The notes: a model not told the origin generated them from the letters alone. Counted from the stretch's first letter, positions 19,209-27,914 are shown. The stretch: DNA of 64,000 nucleotides from Halomonas llamarensis (GCF_023555005.1 NZ_JAMJPJ010000009.1:39080-103079); one strand, 5' to 3'. Program-made: numbers and translations.

Positions 19209-20126
19209 ATGCCGCTCATTTACTTCTTACCGCCCTTGGCCACAGTGTTGATCTGGTCGGGTAATATGACCATCAATCAGCTTACCGTGGGGACGATTGC
19301 CCCGAGTAGCATTGCCTTTTTACGCTGGCTGCTCGCACTTTTGGTGTTAACACCGTTTGTGCTGCCCGCTGCATGGCGCTACCGCGCGGATATCCGCCGC
19401 GAATGGCCAAAGCTTGCGGTGCTCGGCATGCTCGGTATGGGGCTTTGGCAAGGGCTCGCTTACGTGGCAGCAGAAACGACATCTGCTACCAACATGGGCA
19501 TTTTAGCTGCCATGGTGCCACTGCTCACGGTGCTTTTAAGCGCGCTGATTCTTCGTGAACCGCCGACGCTTGGCGGCATTGCCGGCGGTGTGCTGGCGTT
19601 TTTTGGTGTCACCGTGCTGTTGGGGCAAGGCAACCCGCTGTCGCTTATGCGCCTTGAGGTTTCGCCAGGGGATGCGCTGATGGTCCTCGCCGCCACCTGC
19701 TACGCCCTTTATGGCGTGATGCTCAAGCGCTGGCAGATGGGGCTACCGCCGTGGGTCATGCTTTATGCGCAAGTCTGCTTTGCGGTGCTGTTTCTGCTCC
19801 CGCCGTACCTAATCGGGCCGATGACGCCCATCGATAGCCACAATGTTTGGCTAATTCTGTACGCGGGCATTCCTGCTTCGATTATTACCACGTTTTTGTG
19901 GATGCGCGCCGTGCGCCAGATCGGCGCCAGCCAAGCAAGCATTTTCATTAACCTGATGCCGCTTTTCAGCGCGGTTATTGCAATGGTGTTTTTGGTCGAG
20001 CGTTTAGCCGTTTTTCATGTCCTTGGAGGGCTTTTGATTTTAGCCGGCGTCGTCATGGCGCAGCGGCTAACCCAGCCGCTAAAACAGGTGCTTGCTACGC
20101 GTCGTGTCAAGCGTGCTCAGCAGTAA
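19209..20126 (+). CDS. DMT-superfamily transporter with two EamA domains
   Basis: A 305-residue inner-membrane protein with ten hydrophobic segments forming two EamA repeats (about 1-140 and 150-290). The first repeat starts PLATVLIWSGNMTINQL and contains LAYVAAETTSATNMGILAAMVP; the second includes MVLAATCYALYGVMLKRW and IGASQASIFINLMPLFSA, the family signature. EamA proteins mostly export amino acids or related metabolites; the substrate here is unknown. Divergent from fadH, with a 134-bp shared upstream region. Confidence 0.93.
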   Translation: MPLIYFLPPLATVLIWSGNMTINQLTVGTIAPSSIAFLRWLLALLVLTPFVLPAAWRYRADIRREWPKLAVLGMLGMGLWQGLAYVAAETTSATNMGILAAMVPLLTVLLSALILREPPTLGGIAGGVLAFFGVTVLLGQGNPLSLMRLEVSPGDALMVLAATCYALYGVMLKRWQMGLPPWVMLYAQVCFAVLFLLPPYLIGPMTPIDSHNVWLILYAGIPASIITTFLWMRAVRQIGASQASIFINLMPLFSAVIAMVFLVERLAVFHVLGGLLILAGVVMAQRLTQPLKQVLATRRVKRAQQ

Positions 20127-20134
20127 ACGCACAC

Positions 20135-20176
20135 CAATGTTAAGATAGCGGCAATGTTAAGATAGCGGCAATGTTA
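20135..20176 (+). repeat. 17-bp tandem repeat, about 2.5 copies
   Basis: CAATGTTAAGATAGCGG occurs twice head to tail (20135-20151, 20152-20168), followed by a partial third copy. It fills the gap between the EamA gene and the GNAT-nitrilase gene. A simple replication-slippage repeat; copy number probably varies between strains. Confidence 0.9.
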
Positions 20177-20198
20177 ATGATTAACGGGAACCCCTGAT

Positions 20199-21770
20199 AT
20201 GTCCTTAGAAGACCTGCATTTAAACCTGCGCAACTTAGCCTCTGAGGATTACTCTCAGTTAAAAATGCTGATGGATGCTGTTTATCACGACATTGGCGGC
20301 GCCTGGCCAAAGCACACCATCGACAAACTGATTCAAGCGTTTCCCGACGGGCAGATTGCGATCGAAGACGACGGCATCATTGTTGGCGTCGCGCTCACCG
20401 TGCAAGTGGATTACGATGAGTTCTCCAACCCGCACAAATACGATGACTTGATCGGCCATCGCGAGACCATTCTCAATAATGCCGATGGCGATGCCATGTA
20501 CGGGCTCGATGTATTGATTCATCCCGATTATCGTGGCTATCGTCTCGGCCGTCGCCTTTACGAAGCACGCAAGGAGCTGTGCCGTTCGCATAATATGCGC
20601 GCCATTTTAGCTGGCGGGCGCATTCCTGAGTATTATCAGCACGCTCACGAGCTAAGCCCCGCCGAGTACATCGAAAAGGTCTCGCGCAAGGAGATTCACG
20701 ATCCCATTCTCTCCTTCCAGCTCGCCAATGACTTTCAGGTCAAGCGCCTGCTGCGCAAATACTTACCCGAAGACGAACAATCCAAAGGCTACGCTACGCT
20801 GCTAGAGTGGAACAACATCCTCTTTGAGCCGGCAGACAATGTGCTGGATACTCGCCCAACGCAGGTGCGCGTTGGCGCCGTGCAGTGGCAAATGCGCGAG
20901 TTCGACTCAGTGGACGCAGCCCTTCAGCAAATTGAGTACTTTGTCGACGCGCTTTCCGACTATCAAAGCGACTTTGCGGTCTTTCCGGAGCTTTTTAATG
21001 CCCCGCTGATGGGCCTGCAAGACCGCGCCGCGCAGCAAGACCAAATGGGCGCGATTCGCTTTTTAGCGGGTTTCACCGAGAAGTTCAAAACCGAACTGTC
21101 GCGCATGGCGGTCTCCTACAACATCAACATTGTAGGCGGCTCAATGATTGAGGTGGGCGAGGATGACCGCCTCTACAACATCGCCTATCTCTTTCACCGC
21201 GACGGCAACGTCGAGCACCAAGCTAAGCTGCATATTACGCCGCAGGAACGCCGCGATTGGGTTATCGAGGGCGGCGACAATCTGCAGGTATTTGATACCG
21301 ACGCCGGTCGCGTGGGGATTTTGATCTGCTATGACGCCGAATTTCCTGAGCTGAGTCGGCTGCTGGCCGACCAGGACATGGACATCCTGTTCGTGCCTTT
21401 CTGGACCGATACCAAGAACGGCTACCTACGCGTGCGCCATTGCTCTCAAGCACGCGCCATCGAAAATGAATGTTACGTGGTGCTGTGCGGCAGTGTCGGC
21501 AACCTGCCGTCAATTGAGAACTTGGATATTCAGTACGCCCAGTCGGCGGTGTTTTCGCCCTCCGATTTTGCTTTCCCCCACGATGCGGTTCTCGCCGAAA
21601 CCACCCCCAATACCGAGATGGTGCTGTTCTCCGATCTCGACTTAACGCGATTGACGGTTCTGCGCGCCGAAGGCTCGGTAACTAACTTAAAAGACCGTCG
21701 TAAAGATCTGTTTGATCTGCGCTGGCGCGATTGGTCGTGGAAATCTGGCGCCAATCTCGAAGAGCAGTAG
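20199..21770 (+). CDS. Bifunctional GNAT acetyltransferase / carbon-nitrogen hydrolase
   Basis: A 523-residue fusion. Residues about 10-205 form a GNAT domain with the acetyl-CoA binding stretch (LDVLIHPDYRGYRLGRRLYEAR). Residues about 220-510 form a nitrilase-superfamily domain: catalytic Glu in FAVFPELFNAP, Lys in HQAKLHITPQERRDW, and Cys in VGILICYDAEFPEL. This fusion is recurrent in proteobacteria but has no well-established substrate; an amidase reaction on an N-acylated amine or amide is the natural guess. Monocistronic, in front of a convergent ATL gene. Confidence 0.92.
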   Translation: MSLEDLHLNLRNLASEDYSQLKMLMDAVYHDIGGAWPKHTIDKLIQAFPDGQIAIEDDGIIVGVALTVQVDYDEFSNPHKYDDLIGHRETILNNADGDAMYGLDVLIHPDYRGYRLGRRLYEARKELCRSHNMRAILAGGRIPEYYQHAHELSPAEYIEKVSRKEIHDPILSFQLANDFQVKRLLRKYLPEDEQSKGYATLLEWNNILFEPADNVLDTRPTQVRVGAVQWQMREFDSVDAALQQIEYFVDALSDYQSDFAVFPELFNAPLMGLQDRAAQQDQMGAIRFLAGFTEKFKTELSRMAVSYNINIVGGSMIEVGEDDRLYNIAYLFHRDGNVEHQAKLHITPQERRDWVIEGGDNLQVFDTDAGRVGILICYDAEFPELSRLLADQDMDILFVPFWTDTKNGYLRVRHCSQARAIENECYVVLCGSVGNLPSIENLDIQYAQSAVFSPSDFAFPHDAVLAETTPNTEMVLFSDLDLTRLTVLRAEGSVTNLKDRRKDLFDLRWRDWSWKSGANLEEQ

Positions 21771-21781
21771 CAAACCGGCGG

Positions 21782-22078
21782 CTAGGGCCACATAAGATGC
21801 GCGGGAAGACGGCCTTTGGCATCGGGGACCACGCCCTCCTCGCGTAGCATTTCCAATTGGCGCGCCGCCCCGCCGTGATCGGCCACGCGTCGAGTGGCTG
21901 AAATCACCCGATGCCACGGCAGCGTGTGCCCTTCCGGCAGTTTGCGCATCGCCGTGCCTACCATGCGCGGCGTGGCGCCCTCGGTCATGGCCGCGATGCG
22001 GCCGTAGGTGGTTATCCTCCCGGCGGGAATCTGATCGACGATGGTGTAAATCTGCTCAAGTCGCTCAGCGCGTGGCAT
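21782..22078 (-). CDS. Alkyltransferase-like protein (MGMT family without the acceptor cysteine)
   Basis: A 98-residue MGMT-fold protein in which the active site reads PWHRV instead of PCHRV. Tryptophan at that position is the hallmark of ATL proteins, which bind O6-alkylguanine and flag it to nucleotide excision repair but cannot transfer the alkyl group. The winged-helix part is intact (IPAGRITTYGRIAAMTEGATPRMVGTAMRK), including the arginine finger region. I chose ATG 22076-22078 because GGAGG is 7 bases upstream; the frame extends 16 codons more. Overlaps nothing; 65 bp from the alanine symporter gene, both on the minus strand. Confidence 0.92.
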   Translation of the reverse strand: MPRAERLEQIYTIVDQIPAGRITTYGRIAAMTEGATPRMVGTAMRKLPEGHTLPWHRVISATRRVADHGGAARQLEMLREEGVVPDAKGRLPAHLMWP

Positions 22079-22143
22079 CACATTGCCTCCATTTAGCCCC
22101 ACCGCAACGGTGCGCGGTGGGGACATACTGTGGGTTGCTTTGC

Positions 22144-23595
22144 TTACTTTCGCTTCGGCCAGGCGGTAGGGTCCACTTTATTCGCTAATTTGGGGAATTT
22201 AGCGGGGTCAAAGACCGGCTCCTTACCCGCTTTCAACTGCTCGTCGTAGTCTCTGAGCAGCGCGAAGGCAATGGGTGACAGCAGCAGAATCGCCACTAAG
22301 TTAATGAGCGCCATCATACCCATGGAAAGATCGGCGAAATTCCAGATAGCGCCAAGACTTGCCACCGAACCAACCATCACCATGCCCAATACGGCCAGGC
22401 GGTAGATCAATACCGCCAATGGCGCTTTGCGACCGGCAAGGTACTCGATATTGGACTCACCGTAAGAGTAGTTGGCGATGACCGAGGTAAACGCAAACAG
22501 CAGAATCGCTACAGCGATGAACATGCCGCCCCATTCGCCGACATGGCTGGAAAGCGCCGCCTGAGTGAGCTGAATGCCGTTGGCTTCATCGCTCGCCAAT
22601 AGCTCCGGCCCGGCCATGATGATAATCGCTGCCGTCGCAGTGCAAATCACCAACGTATCGAGAAACACCCCTAACATCTGGATAAAGCCCTGTGCCGCCG
22701 GGTGATCCGGCTGAGTGGTCGCGGTGGCGGCGGCGTTGGGGGCTGAACCCATCCCCGCTTCGTTAGAGAAAAGCCCGCGCTGAATACCGTTGATGATGGC
22801 CTGCGACACCGCATACCCCATCGCACCGCCGGCGGCTTGCTCAAACCCGAAAGCACTTTTAATGATCGTCATGAAGGCGGCGGGAAGATCGCTGATATTC
22901 ATGCCGACAACGACCAGCGCCAGCAACAGATATAGTAGCGCCATCAGCGGCACCACTAACTCAGCGACTTTAGCGATCGACTTTACCCCGCCAAAGATGA
23001 TCGGGGCCACCACCGCCATCAGCACCAGCCCCACCAACCAAGTAGGAATGGCGAATGCTTGCTCCATCGCCTGGGCAATGGAGTTTGCCTGCACGCTGTT
23101 AAACGCCAGGCCAAAGGCGATAATCAAGCAAATCGAGAACACCACCGCCAACCAGCGCAGCCCTAAGCCACGCTCAATGTAGCGTGCCGGCCCACCACGG
23201 AAGGTGTTGTCACCATGATCTGTCTTGTAGGCCTGAGCCAGGGTGGATTCCACAAAGCTGGTCGCCATCCCGACCATCGCGGTCATCCACATCCAGAAGA
23301 TGGCGCCGGGGCCACCGAAGTAAATCGCCACGGCCACCCCGGCCAGGTTACCAGTACCCACCCGCGCCGCCAGGCTTGTCGAGAGCGCCTGGAACGACGA
23401 GATACCGCCGTTGGACTTGCGGGAGCTACGTAGCAGTTTGAACATGTGACCGAAGTAGCGAATCTGAATACCACGCGTCATCACGGTGAAATATAGGCCT
23501 GCACCAATCAACAGGTAAATCAGCACGCTACCCCAGAGCAGACCGTTGCCGCGATCAATCATCGCGGTCAACACCGGTGGAAGAGTAAAATCCAT
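22144..23595 (-). CDS. AGCS-family sodium:alanine (amino acid) symporter
   Basis: Sodium-coupled amino acid importer of the alanine/glycine:cation symporter family. The 483-residue product has about 11 membrane segments with family signatures: TSLAARVGTGNLAGVAVAIYFGGPGAIFWMW, split here as TSLAARVGTGN and GGPGAIFWMW, then YIERGLGLRW and LFSNEAGMGSAPNAAA. Substrate (alanine, glycine, or another small neutral amino acid) cannot be fixed from sequence. The upstream gap to 23652 contains the likely promoter. The C-terminus is charged and cytosolic. Confidence 0.95.
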   Translation of the reverse strand: MDFTLPPVLTAMIDRGNGLLWGSVLIYLLIGAGLYFTVMTRGIQIRYFGHMFKLLRSSRKSNGGISSFQALSTSLAARVGTGNLAGVAVAIYFGGPGAIFWMWMTAMVGMATSFVESTLAQAYKTDHGDNTFRGGPARYIERGLGLRWLAVVFSICLIIAFGLAFNSVQANSIAQAMEQAFAIPTWLVGLVLMAVVAPIIFGGVKSIAKVAELVVPLMALLYLLLALVVVGMNISDLPAAFMTIIKSAFGFEQAAGGAMGYAVSQAIINGIQRGLFSNEAGMGSAPNAAATATTQPDHPAAQGFIQMLGVFLDTLVICTATAAIIIMAGPELLASDEANGIQLTQAALSSHVGEWGGMFIAVAILLFAFTSVIANYSYGESNIEYLAGRKAPLAVLIYRLAVLGMVMVGSVASLGAIWNFADLSMGMMALINLVAILLLSPIAFALLRDYDEQLKAGKEPVFDPAKFPKLANKVDPTAWPKRK

Positions 23596-23652
23596 GGTTT
23601 TGTACGCCTTTTAATACATTGAAGGCGCATCATTCTTCACGACTGCACCAAA

Positions 23653-24109
23653 ATGGCAAGAAAATTGGCAACATTCATTTTTTACGGTAACAAACACTGG
23701 CTAAATCCGTTTTTGCTGTTTCGCTGGTTCAGCTCTCGCTTTTCATCTGGCACGTTCCGGCGGCCGACTGGCACGCGGCGTGCCAGCGCATGGCGCTGCT
23801 GCGCTCACTCTCAGAGGAGGAGGCTGAACGCTTGGGCCAGCGTGCCTGGCAGTTTCTTGTGCGTAAACGCATAACGCTTCATCCAGCGCTTGAAGAAACA
23901 CCTTTCGACCGCCCGGCGCAGCGGGCGTCCAAGCCCGGCCAACGCCTATCGATGACTACGCCGCGAGCCACCCAGGTGAGTGCTTTGCCGTTTGCTGTGA
24001 GACATTTTTCTCAGCCCCCGAGCGGCTCGCCGATGCGTACCCTGACCTGTATGGGTTACTCTGTCGCTACTTTAATCAGCAACCGCTCACCAGGATGCAC
24101 CATGCTTAA
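23653..24109 (+). pseudogene. mtfA: Decayed mtfA (Mlc titration factor / zinc peptidase) with the catalytic core deleted
   Basis: Two separated MtfA-like pieces are recognisable. The first (frame of 23790) reads PAADWHAACQRMALLRSLSE...AWQFLVRKRITL, matching the MtfA N-terminal region. The second (frame of 23951) reads DDYAASHPGECFAVCCETFF then APERLADAYPDLYGLLCRYF and ends at 24109, matching the C-terminal end. The roughly 130-150 residues between them in intact MtfA, with the HExxH zinc site, are missing, and the two pieces are in different frames. The 5' end probably also has a frameshift near 23750. MtfA is a cytosolic peptidase that binds the glucose-uptake repressor Mlc. The tail overlaps the lipocalin start by 8 bp. 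Confidence 0.82.
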
Positions 24110-24638
24110 ACTGCTTGGCAGCGGCCTTGCCGCGACTGTTTTACTTATTGGCTGTACCGGTATCCCTTCTGGCACTGAGCCAGTGACAAACTTTGAACTC
24201 GACCGCTACCTCGGCCAGTGGTATGAAATCGCCCGCTTAGACCACTCCTTTGAGCGCGGCTTAGATTGTGTAACCGCCACCTACAGCCTGCGCAGTGACG
24301 ACGGCGTTCGGGTTATCAACCGCGGCTATAACACACAAGAGCAAACGTGGGATGAAGCCGAAGGGCGCGCGTACTTTATTGAAGGTGAGAGTGTTGGTCG
24401 GCTGAAAGTGAGCTTTTTTGGCCCTTTCTTTGGCGGCTATAACATCTTGGCGCTCGATGACGACTATCAGTGGGCGCTGGTGGCAGGCCCTAACCGCGAC
24501 TATCTATGGATTCTTTCGCGTACACCGAAGATGGCCGCCGATACTGAAGCGCAACTTCGCGAGCGCGCCGCTGAGCTTAACTTTCCCACCGATGAACTCA
24601 TCAATGTAGCGCACGGCGAAGCCTGTCCGTCAGCCTAA
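24102..24638 (+). CDS. blc: Bacterial lipocalin (Blc-type outer-membrane lipoprotein)
   Basis: Outer-membrane-anchored carrier for lipids such as lysophospholipids. I take ATG 24102 (MLKLLGSGLAATVLLIGCTG): a lipoprotein signal peptide with lipobox LIGC, acylated Cys18 and Thr at +2, consistent with outer-membrane sorting. The frame is open upstream to 23790, but that part belongs to the mtfA remnant in another reading context. The 178-residue precursor has the lipocalin GxW motif (YLGQWYEIARLDHSFE), NRGYNTQEQTWDEAEGRAYF, and YLWILSRTP. An AGGA precedes the start. It lies 46 bp before the dehydrogenase gene. Confidence 0.94.
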   Translation: MLKLLGSGLAATVLLIGCTGIPSGTEPVTNFELDRYLGQWYEIARLDHSFERGLDCVTATYSLRSDDGVRVINRGYNTQEQTWDEAEGRAYFIEGESVGRLKVSFFGPFFGGYNILALDDDYQWALVAGPNRDYLWILSRTPKMAADTEAQLRERAAELNFPTDELINVAHGEACPSA

Positions 24639-24684
24639 CGTTACCTTTTTATCCTATTTATTTTATTTATCCCAGGAGAGCGAC

Positions 24685-25773
24685 ATGGCACAGCGTATTG
24701 CTGTCATTGCGGGCGACGGTATCGGTACCGAAGTGATGCCCGAAGGCGTGCGCGCCCTTGAAGCCGCCGCCAAGCGTTTCAACCTTGATCTCGACTTTCA
24801 TACTTTTGACTTTGGCAGTTGCGATTACTACCTCAAACACGGCCAGATGCTACCGGACGACTGGTTTGAGCAGCTGAAAGATTTTGACGCGCTTTTCTAC
24901 GGCGCGGTGGGCTGGCCCGACACGGTACCGGATCACATCTCACTGTGGGGGTCGCTGTTGCAGTTCCGCCGCCAGTTCGATCAATACATCAACCTGCGCC
25001 CGTGCAAGTTGATGCCGGGCATTAAAAGCCCGCTGGCAGGCCGCGAGCCAGGCGATATCGATTTTTACGTGGTGCGCGAAAATACCGAAGGCGAGTACTC
25101 AAGCGTCGGCGGCAAAATGTTTGAAGGCACCGAGCGCGAAGTGGTCATGCAAGAGACGGTGATGACCCGTACCGGGGTGGACCGCGTGCTGAAGTACGCT
25201 TTTGACCTGGCGCAGACGCGGCCGCGCAAAAAACTCACCTCGGCGACCAAATCCAACGGCATCTCCATCACCATGCCCTACTGGGATGAGCGCGTTGCCA
25301 ACATGGCCAAGCAATACCCAGACGTTGCGGTGGATAAATTCCACATCGACATTTTAACCGCCAACTTCGTGCTGCACCCAGACTGGTTCGATGTGGTGGT
25401 AGGCAGCAACCTGTTCGGCGATATTCTCTCCGACTTAGGGCCTGCGTGTACCGGCACCATCGGCATCGCGCCTTCGGCCAATATCAACCCGGAAGGCAAC
25501 TTCCCGAGCCTGTTTGAGCCGGTACACGGCAGCGCGCCGGATATCGCCGGCAAAGGCATTGCCAACCCCATCGGGCAAATCTGGTCGGGCGCGATGATGC
25601 TGGAGCACTTAGGCTTTCAAGGCAGTGGCTATCAAGACGCCGCAAAGGCGGTGGTCGACGCCATCGAAGCCGTGCTTGGCGAAGGAAACCCGGAGGTGTT
25701 AACGCGTGATATGGGTGGCCAGGGCAATACAAAAACGCTGGGCAATGCGATTGCCGAACGTATTGCCGGATAA
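24685..25773 (+). CDS. Tartrate dehydrogenase / D-malate dehydrogenase (decarboxylating)
   Basis: NAD-dependent beta-hydroxyacid oxidative decarboxylase of the isocitrate/isopropylmalate dehydrogenase family. The 362 residues begin RIAVIAGDGIGTEVMPEGVR and contain VVRENTEGEYSSVGG, KLTSATKSNGI and the metal/substrate loop NLFGDILSDLGPACTGTIGIAPSANI, given here as NLFGDILSDLG and GTIGIAPSANI. The absence of LeuB- or Icd-specific signatures and the form WPDTVPDHISLWG favour the TtuC/DmlA subgroup. GGAGAG lies upstream. No regulator or tartrate transporter is adjacent, so the physiological substrate is unresolved. Confidence 0.9.
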   Translation: MAQRIAVIAGDGIGTEVMPEGVRALEAAAKRFNLDLDFHTFDFGSCDYYLKHGQMLPDDWFEQLKDFDALFYGAVGWPDTVPDHISLWGSLLQFRRQFDQYINLRPCKLMPGIKSPLAGREPGDIDFYVVRENTEGEYSSVGGKMFEGTEREVVMQETVMTRTGVDRVLKYAFDLAQTRPRKKLTSATKSNGISITMPYWDERVANMAKQYPDVAVDKFHIDILTANFVLHPDWFDVVVGSNLFGDILSDLGPACTGTIGIAPSANINPEGNFPSLFEPVHGSAPDIAGKGIANPIGQIWSGAMMLEHLGFQGSGYQDAAKAVVDAIEAVLGEGNPEVLTRDMGGQGNTKTLGNAIAERIAG

Positions 25774-25793
25774 TCGCTATAAAAAAGCCTCGC

Positions 25794-25871
25794 CGTTTTT
25801 GTGGCCAGCTCCTGCGTCATGGCATCAATATGGCCATACATGGAGTAGTCAAGCACCAATATCTTTGTCAT
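25794..25871 (-). pseudogene. wrbA: N-terminal stub of a WrbA-type NAD(P)H:quinone oxidoreductase
   Basis: Twenty-six codons reading MTKILVLDYSMYGHIDAMTQ and a few more match the flavodoxin-like N-terminus of WrbA, including the FMN-phosphate loop (S-M-Y-G-H). The similarity then stops and the frame runs into the tail of the dehydrogenase gene on the other strand. A near-perfect ribosome binding site (AAAGGAGGTCACG before the ATG) is still present. The remaining 170 or so residues of WrbA are absent. Reads as a relic after a deletion whose other edge is the 3' end of the dehydrogenase gene. Confidence 0.75.
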
Positions 25872-25995
25872 CGTGACCTCCTTTACAATGGTGATCGCTC
25901 AATAAAACGTATGCACGACACAATAGCCGAGCCATTAGCAGATAAAAGCGAATGATTTCGACAAAGAACATCGAATTACTTCACAGGAGTTGGCC

Positions 25996-26994
25996 ATGCT
26001 GAACGAATGGCTTGATTGGACGCTTGAAGGCGCACCGACGTCGCATCGTCAAGGCTCGCTCTCTTCGGGTCACTACACACTGCTCGCCCCTGGCGTGCTA
26101 GAGCTTACGCCGTTTACCTATACCAAGAACGCTCAGGCCTGCGTTTTTTCCGCCGCGATTCACGGCAATGAAACCGCGCCGGTTGAGCTTGTAGGTGAAC
26201 TTCTCGCGCGCATCGAGGCCAACGTACTAACGTTGGGTGCGCCGGTGTTGGTGATACTCGGCAACCTGCCTGCGCTGCGTGCAGGCCAGCGCTTTATGAC
26301 CACCAACCTTAACCGCTTGTTCGAGCGCAGCATGTCCGCCACTGGGCATGAGCCAGCTCGCGCCCGCGAGCTCATGGCACAAGTGGATGCATTTTACGCT
26401 CGCCACGACACACTATCCCCACTGCACTACGACTTACACACCGCCATTCGCGATAGCTGCTACCCCCGCTTTGTGGTCGAGCCGTATGCCGACACCGACA
26501 CCAAGCCACATCAATGGCGCTGGCTGGCGGCGGCCGATATGCAAGCGGTATTGCACCAACGCGGGCCTAGCGACACCTTTTCTCACTACAGCAAGCACTA
26601 CCACGGCGCGCAGGCGTTCACGTTTGAACTCGGGCGCGTGGCCCCTTTTGGGCAAAACGACCTTGCATCCCTCGCACCGATGCTTGAACTCCTTAGCGCC
26701 TTGGCGAGTGGTCAAGCCCCAGCGCAAGCTCCCCCCGAGCAGATGGCGTTTTTCCGCGTCGCGCATGAAATTAGACGCCAATCCGAGGATTTTCAGTTTT
26801 ACTTTGCCGATGAAACGCCCAATTTCACCGCCTTTTCACCCGGCACGCTTCTTGCGCACGACGGAAAACAAGGAGACATCCGTGTTCTTGAGGCGCCACT
26901 ACACGTCGTTTTCCCCAATGCCAACGTAGACATTGGCGCCCGTGCTGGCTTATTAGTCACATCAAGCGCCGCCCCACATAATGATAATCAATGA
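25996..26994 (+). CDS. astE: Succinylglutamate desuccinylase
   Basis: Zinc enzyme for the last step of the arginine succinyltransferase pathway, releasing succinate and glutamate. ATG 25996 has AGGAG 7 bases upstream; a TTG two codons earlier is unlikely. In the 332 residues the zinc ligands are visible in AAIHGNETAPVELV (His, Glu) and HYDLHTAIRDS (His), and a catalytic Glu region in AFTFELGRVAPFGQNDL. The other ast genes are not in this window. It lies directly upstream of a basic amino-acid ABC transporter, which fits arginine catabolism. Confidence 0.93.
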   Translation: MLNEWLDWTLEGAPTSHRQGSLSSGHYTLLAPGVLELTPFTYTKNAQACVFSAAIHGNETAPVELVGELLARIEANVLTLGAPVLVILGNLPALRAGQRFMTTNLNRLFERSMSATGHEPARARELMAQVDAFYARHDTLSPLHYDLHTAIRDSCYPRFVVEPYADTDTKPHQWRWLAAADMQAVLHQRGPSDTFSHYSKHYHGAQAFTFELGRVAPFGQNDLASLAPMLELLSALASGQAPAQAPPEQMAFFRVAHEIRRQSEDFQFYFADETPNFTAFSPGTLLAHDGKQGDIRVLEAPLHVVFPNANVDIGARAGLLVTSSAAPHNDNQ

Positions 26995-27123
26995 TAGAAT
27001 CGCTCCCTTTTTCGCGCTGAGCGCTATTTCACGAGAATAATCGCGCCAGCTGCGCGACATCCCGTTCTTGGCGCTCACGTTTTGGAGCCTCTGTTTTTAG
27101 AGCCAATGTTTTGGAGCCCTGCT

Positions 27124-27894
27124 ATGGCCGCAACGCCTATTCCCCTTGAAGTGCGCAATATAAAAAAGCGCTTTGGCGATACGGAAGTCCTCAAAGGCCT
27201 GTCTCTCCACGCCCATAAGGGCGACGTCATCACGATGATTGGCGCCTCCGGCTCGGGTAAAAGCACCTTTTTACGCTGCATGAACCTGTTAGAGCAGCCC
27301 AACGAAGGCGATTTGATCGTTCACGGTGAAGAAGTTCGCTTTAAAACTACCAAGCGTGGGCGCGAGCCGGCCGATTGGAAACAGGTCGTGCGGATGCGCG
27401 CTCGTCTGTCGATGGTGTTTCAAAGCTTCAACCTTTGGGCACACATGACGCTTCTGGAAAATATCATCGAGGCACCTATCTACGTACTGGGTAAGCCCAA
27501 GAAAGAGGCCATTGAACACGCCAATGCGTTGCTTGAGCGGGTGGGGCTTTCTCATCGCGCCGATGCCTACCCGGCGCAAATGTCCGGCGGGCAGCAGCAA
27601 CGTGGCGCCATCGCCCGAGCGCTGGCCATGGACCCGGCAGTCATGCTTTTCGACGAGCCGACGTCCGCGCTCGACCCAGAACTGGTCGGTGATGTGCTCA
27701 AGGTCATGCACGACCTGGCCGACGAGGGCCGCACGATGATTGTGGTCACCCATGAAATGGGGTTTGCCCGCGATGTGTCCAGCCAGGTGATTTACTTGCA
27801 TCAAGGCCTGGTTGAAGAGTCTGGGGCACCCGCCGATGTGCTGGGCAACCCCCAATCGCCGCGCTTAAAGCAATTTCTTGCGCCTAAATACTGA
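27124..27894 (+). CDS. Arginine/ornithine-type ABC transporter, ATP-binding protein
   Basis: ATPase of a polar amino-acid importer (HisP/AotP type). ATG 27124 is preceded by GGAG at 7 bases; the frame runs 14 codons further 5'. The 256 residues contain Walker A (GASGSGKSTFLRCMN), Q-loop (SMVFQSFNLWAHMT), ABC signature (MSGGQQQRGAIARALAM), Walker B (VMLFDEPTSALDPE) and switch His (VVTHEMGFA). It also has the insert KTTKRGREPADWKQV usual in HisP. First of four genes; the assignment to arginine/ornithine is inferred from subunit similarity and the neighbouring astE. Confidence 0.93.
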   Translation: MAATPIPLEVRNIKKRFGDTEVLKGLSLHAHKGDVITMIGASGSGKSTFLRCMNLLEQPNEGDLIVHGEEVRFKTTKRGREPADWKQVVRMRARLSMVFQSFNLWAHMTLLENIIEAPIYVLGKPKKEAIEHANALLERVGLSHRADAYPAQMSGGQQQRGAIARALAMDPAVMLFDEPTSALDPELVGDVLKVMHDLADEGRTMIVVTHEMGFARDVSSQVIYLHQGLVEESGAPADVLGNPQSPRLKQFLAPKY

Positions 27895-27914
27895 TATGTT
27901 TTGCGAGGCTCACC

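Noticed and set aside
20135..20176. CRISPR-like repeat
   Set aside because: Units are 17 bp, directly abutting and without spacers; no cas genes.
23790..24638. Single 282-residue protein joining an N-terminal domain to the lipocalin
   Set aside because: The first 104 codons are the mtfA relic plus out-of-frame sequence; the lipocalin has its own ATG and a proper lipoprotein signal at 24102.
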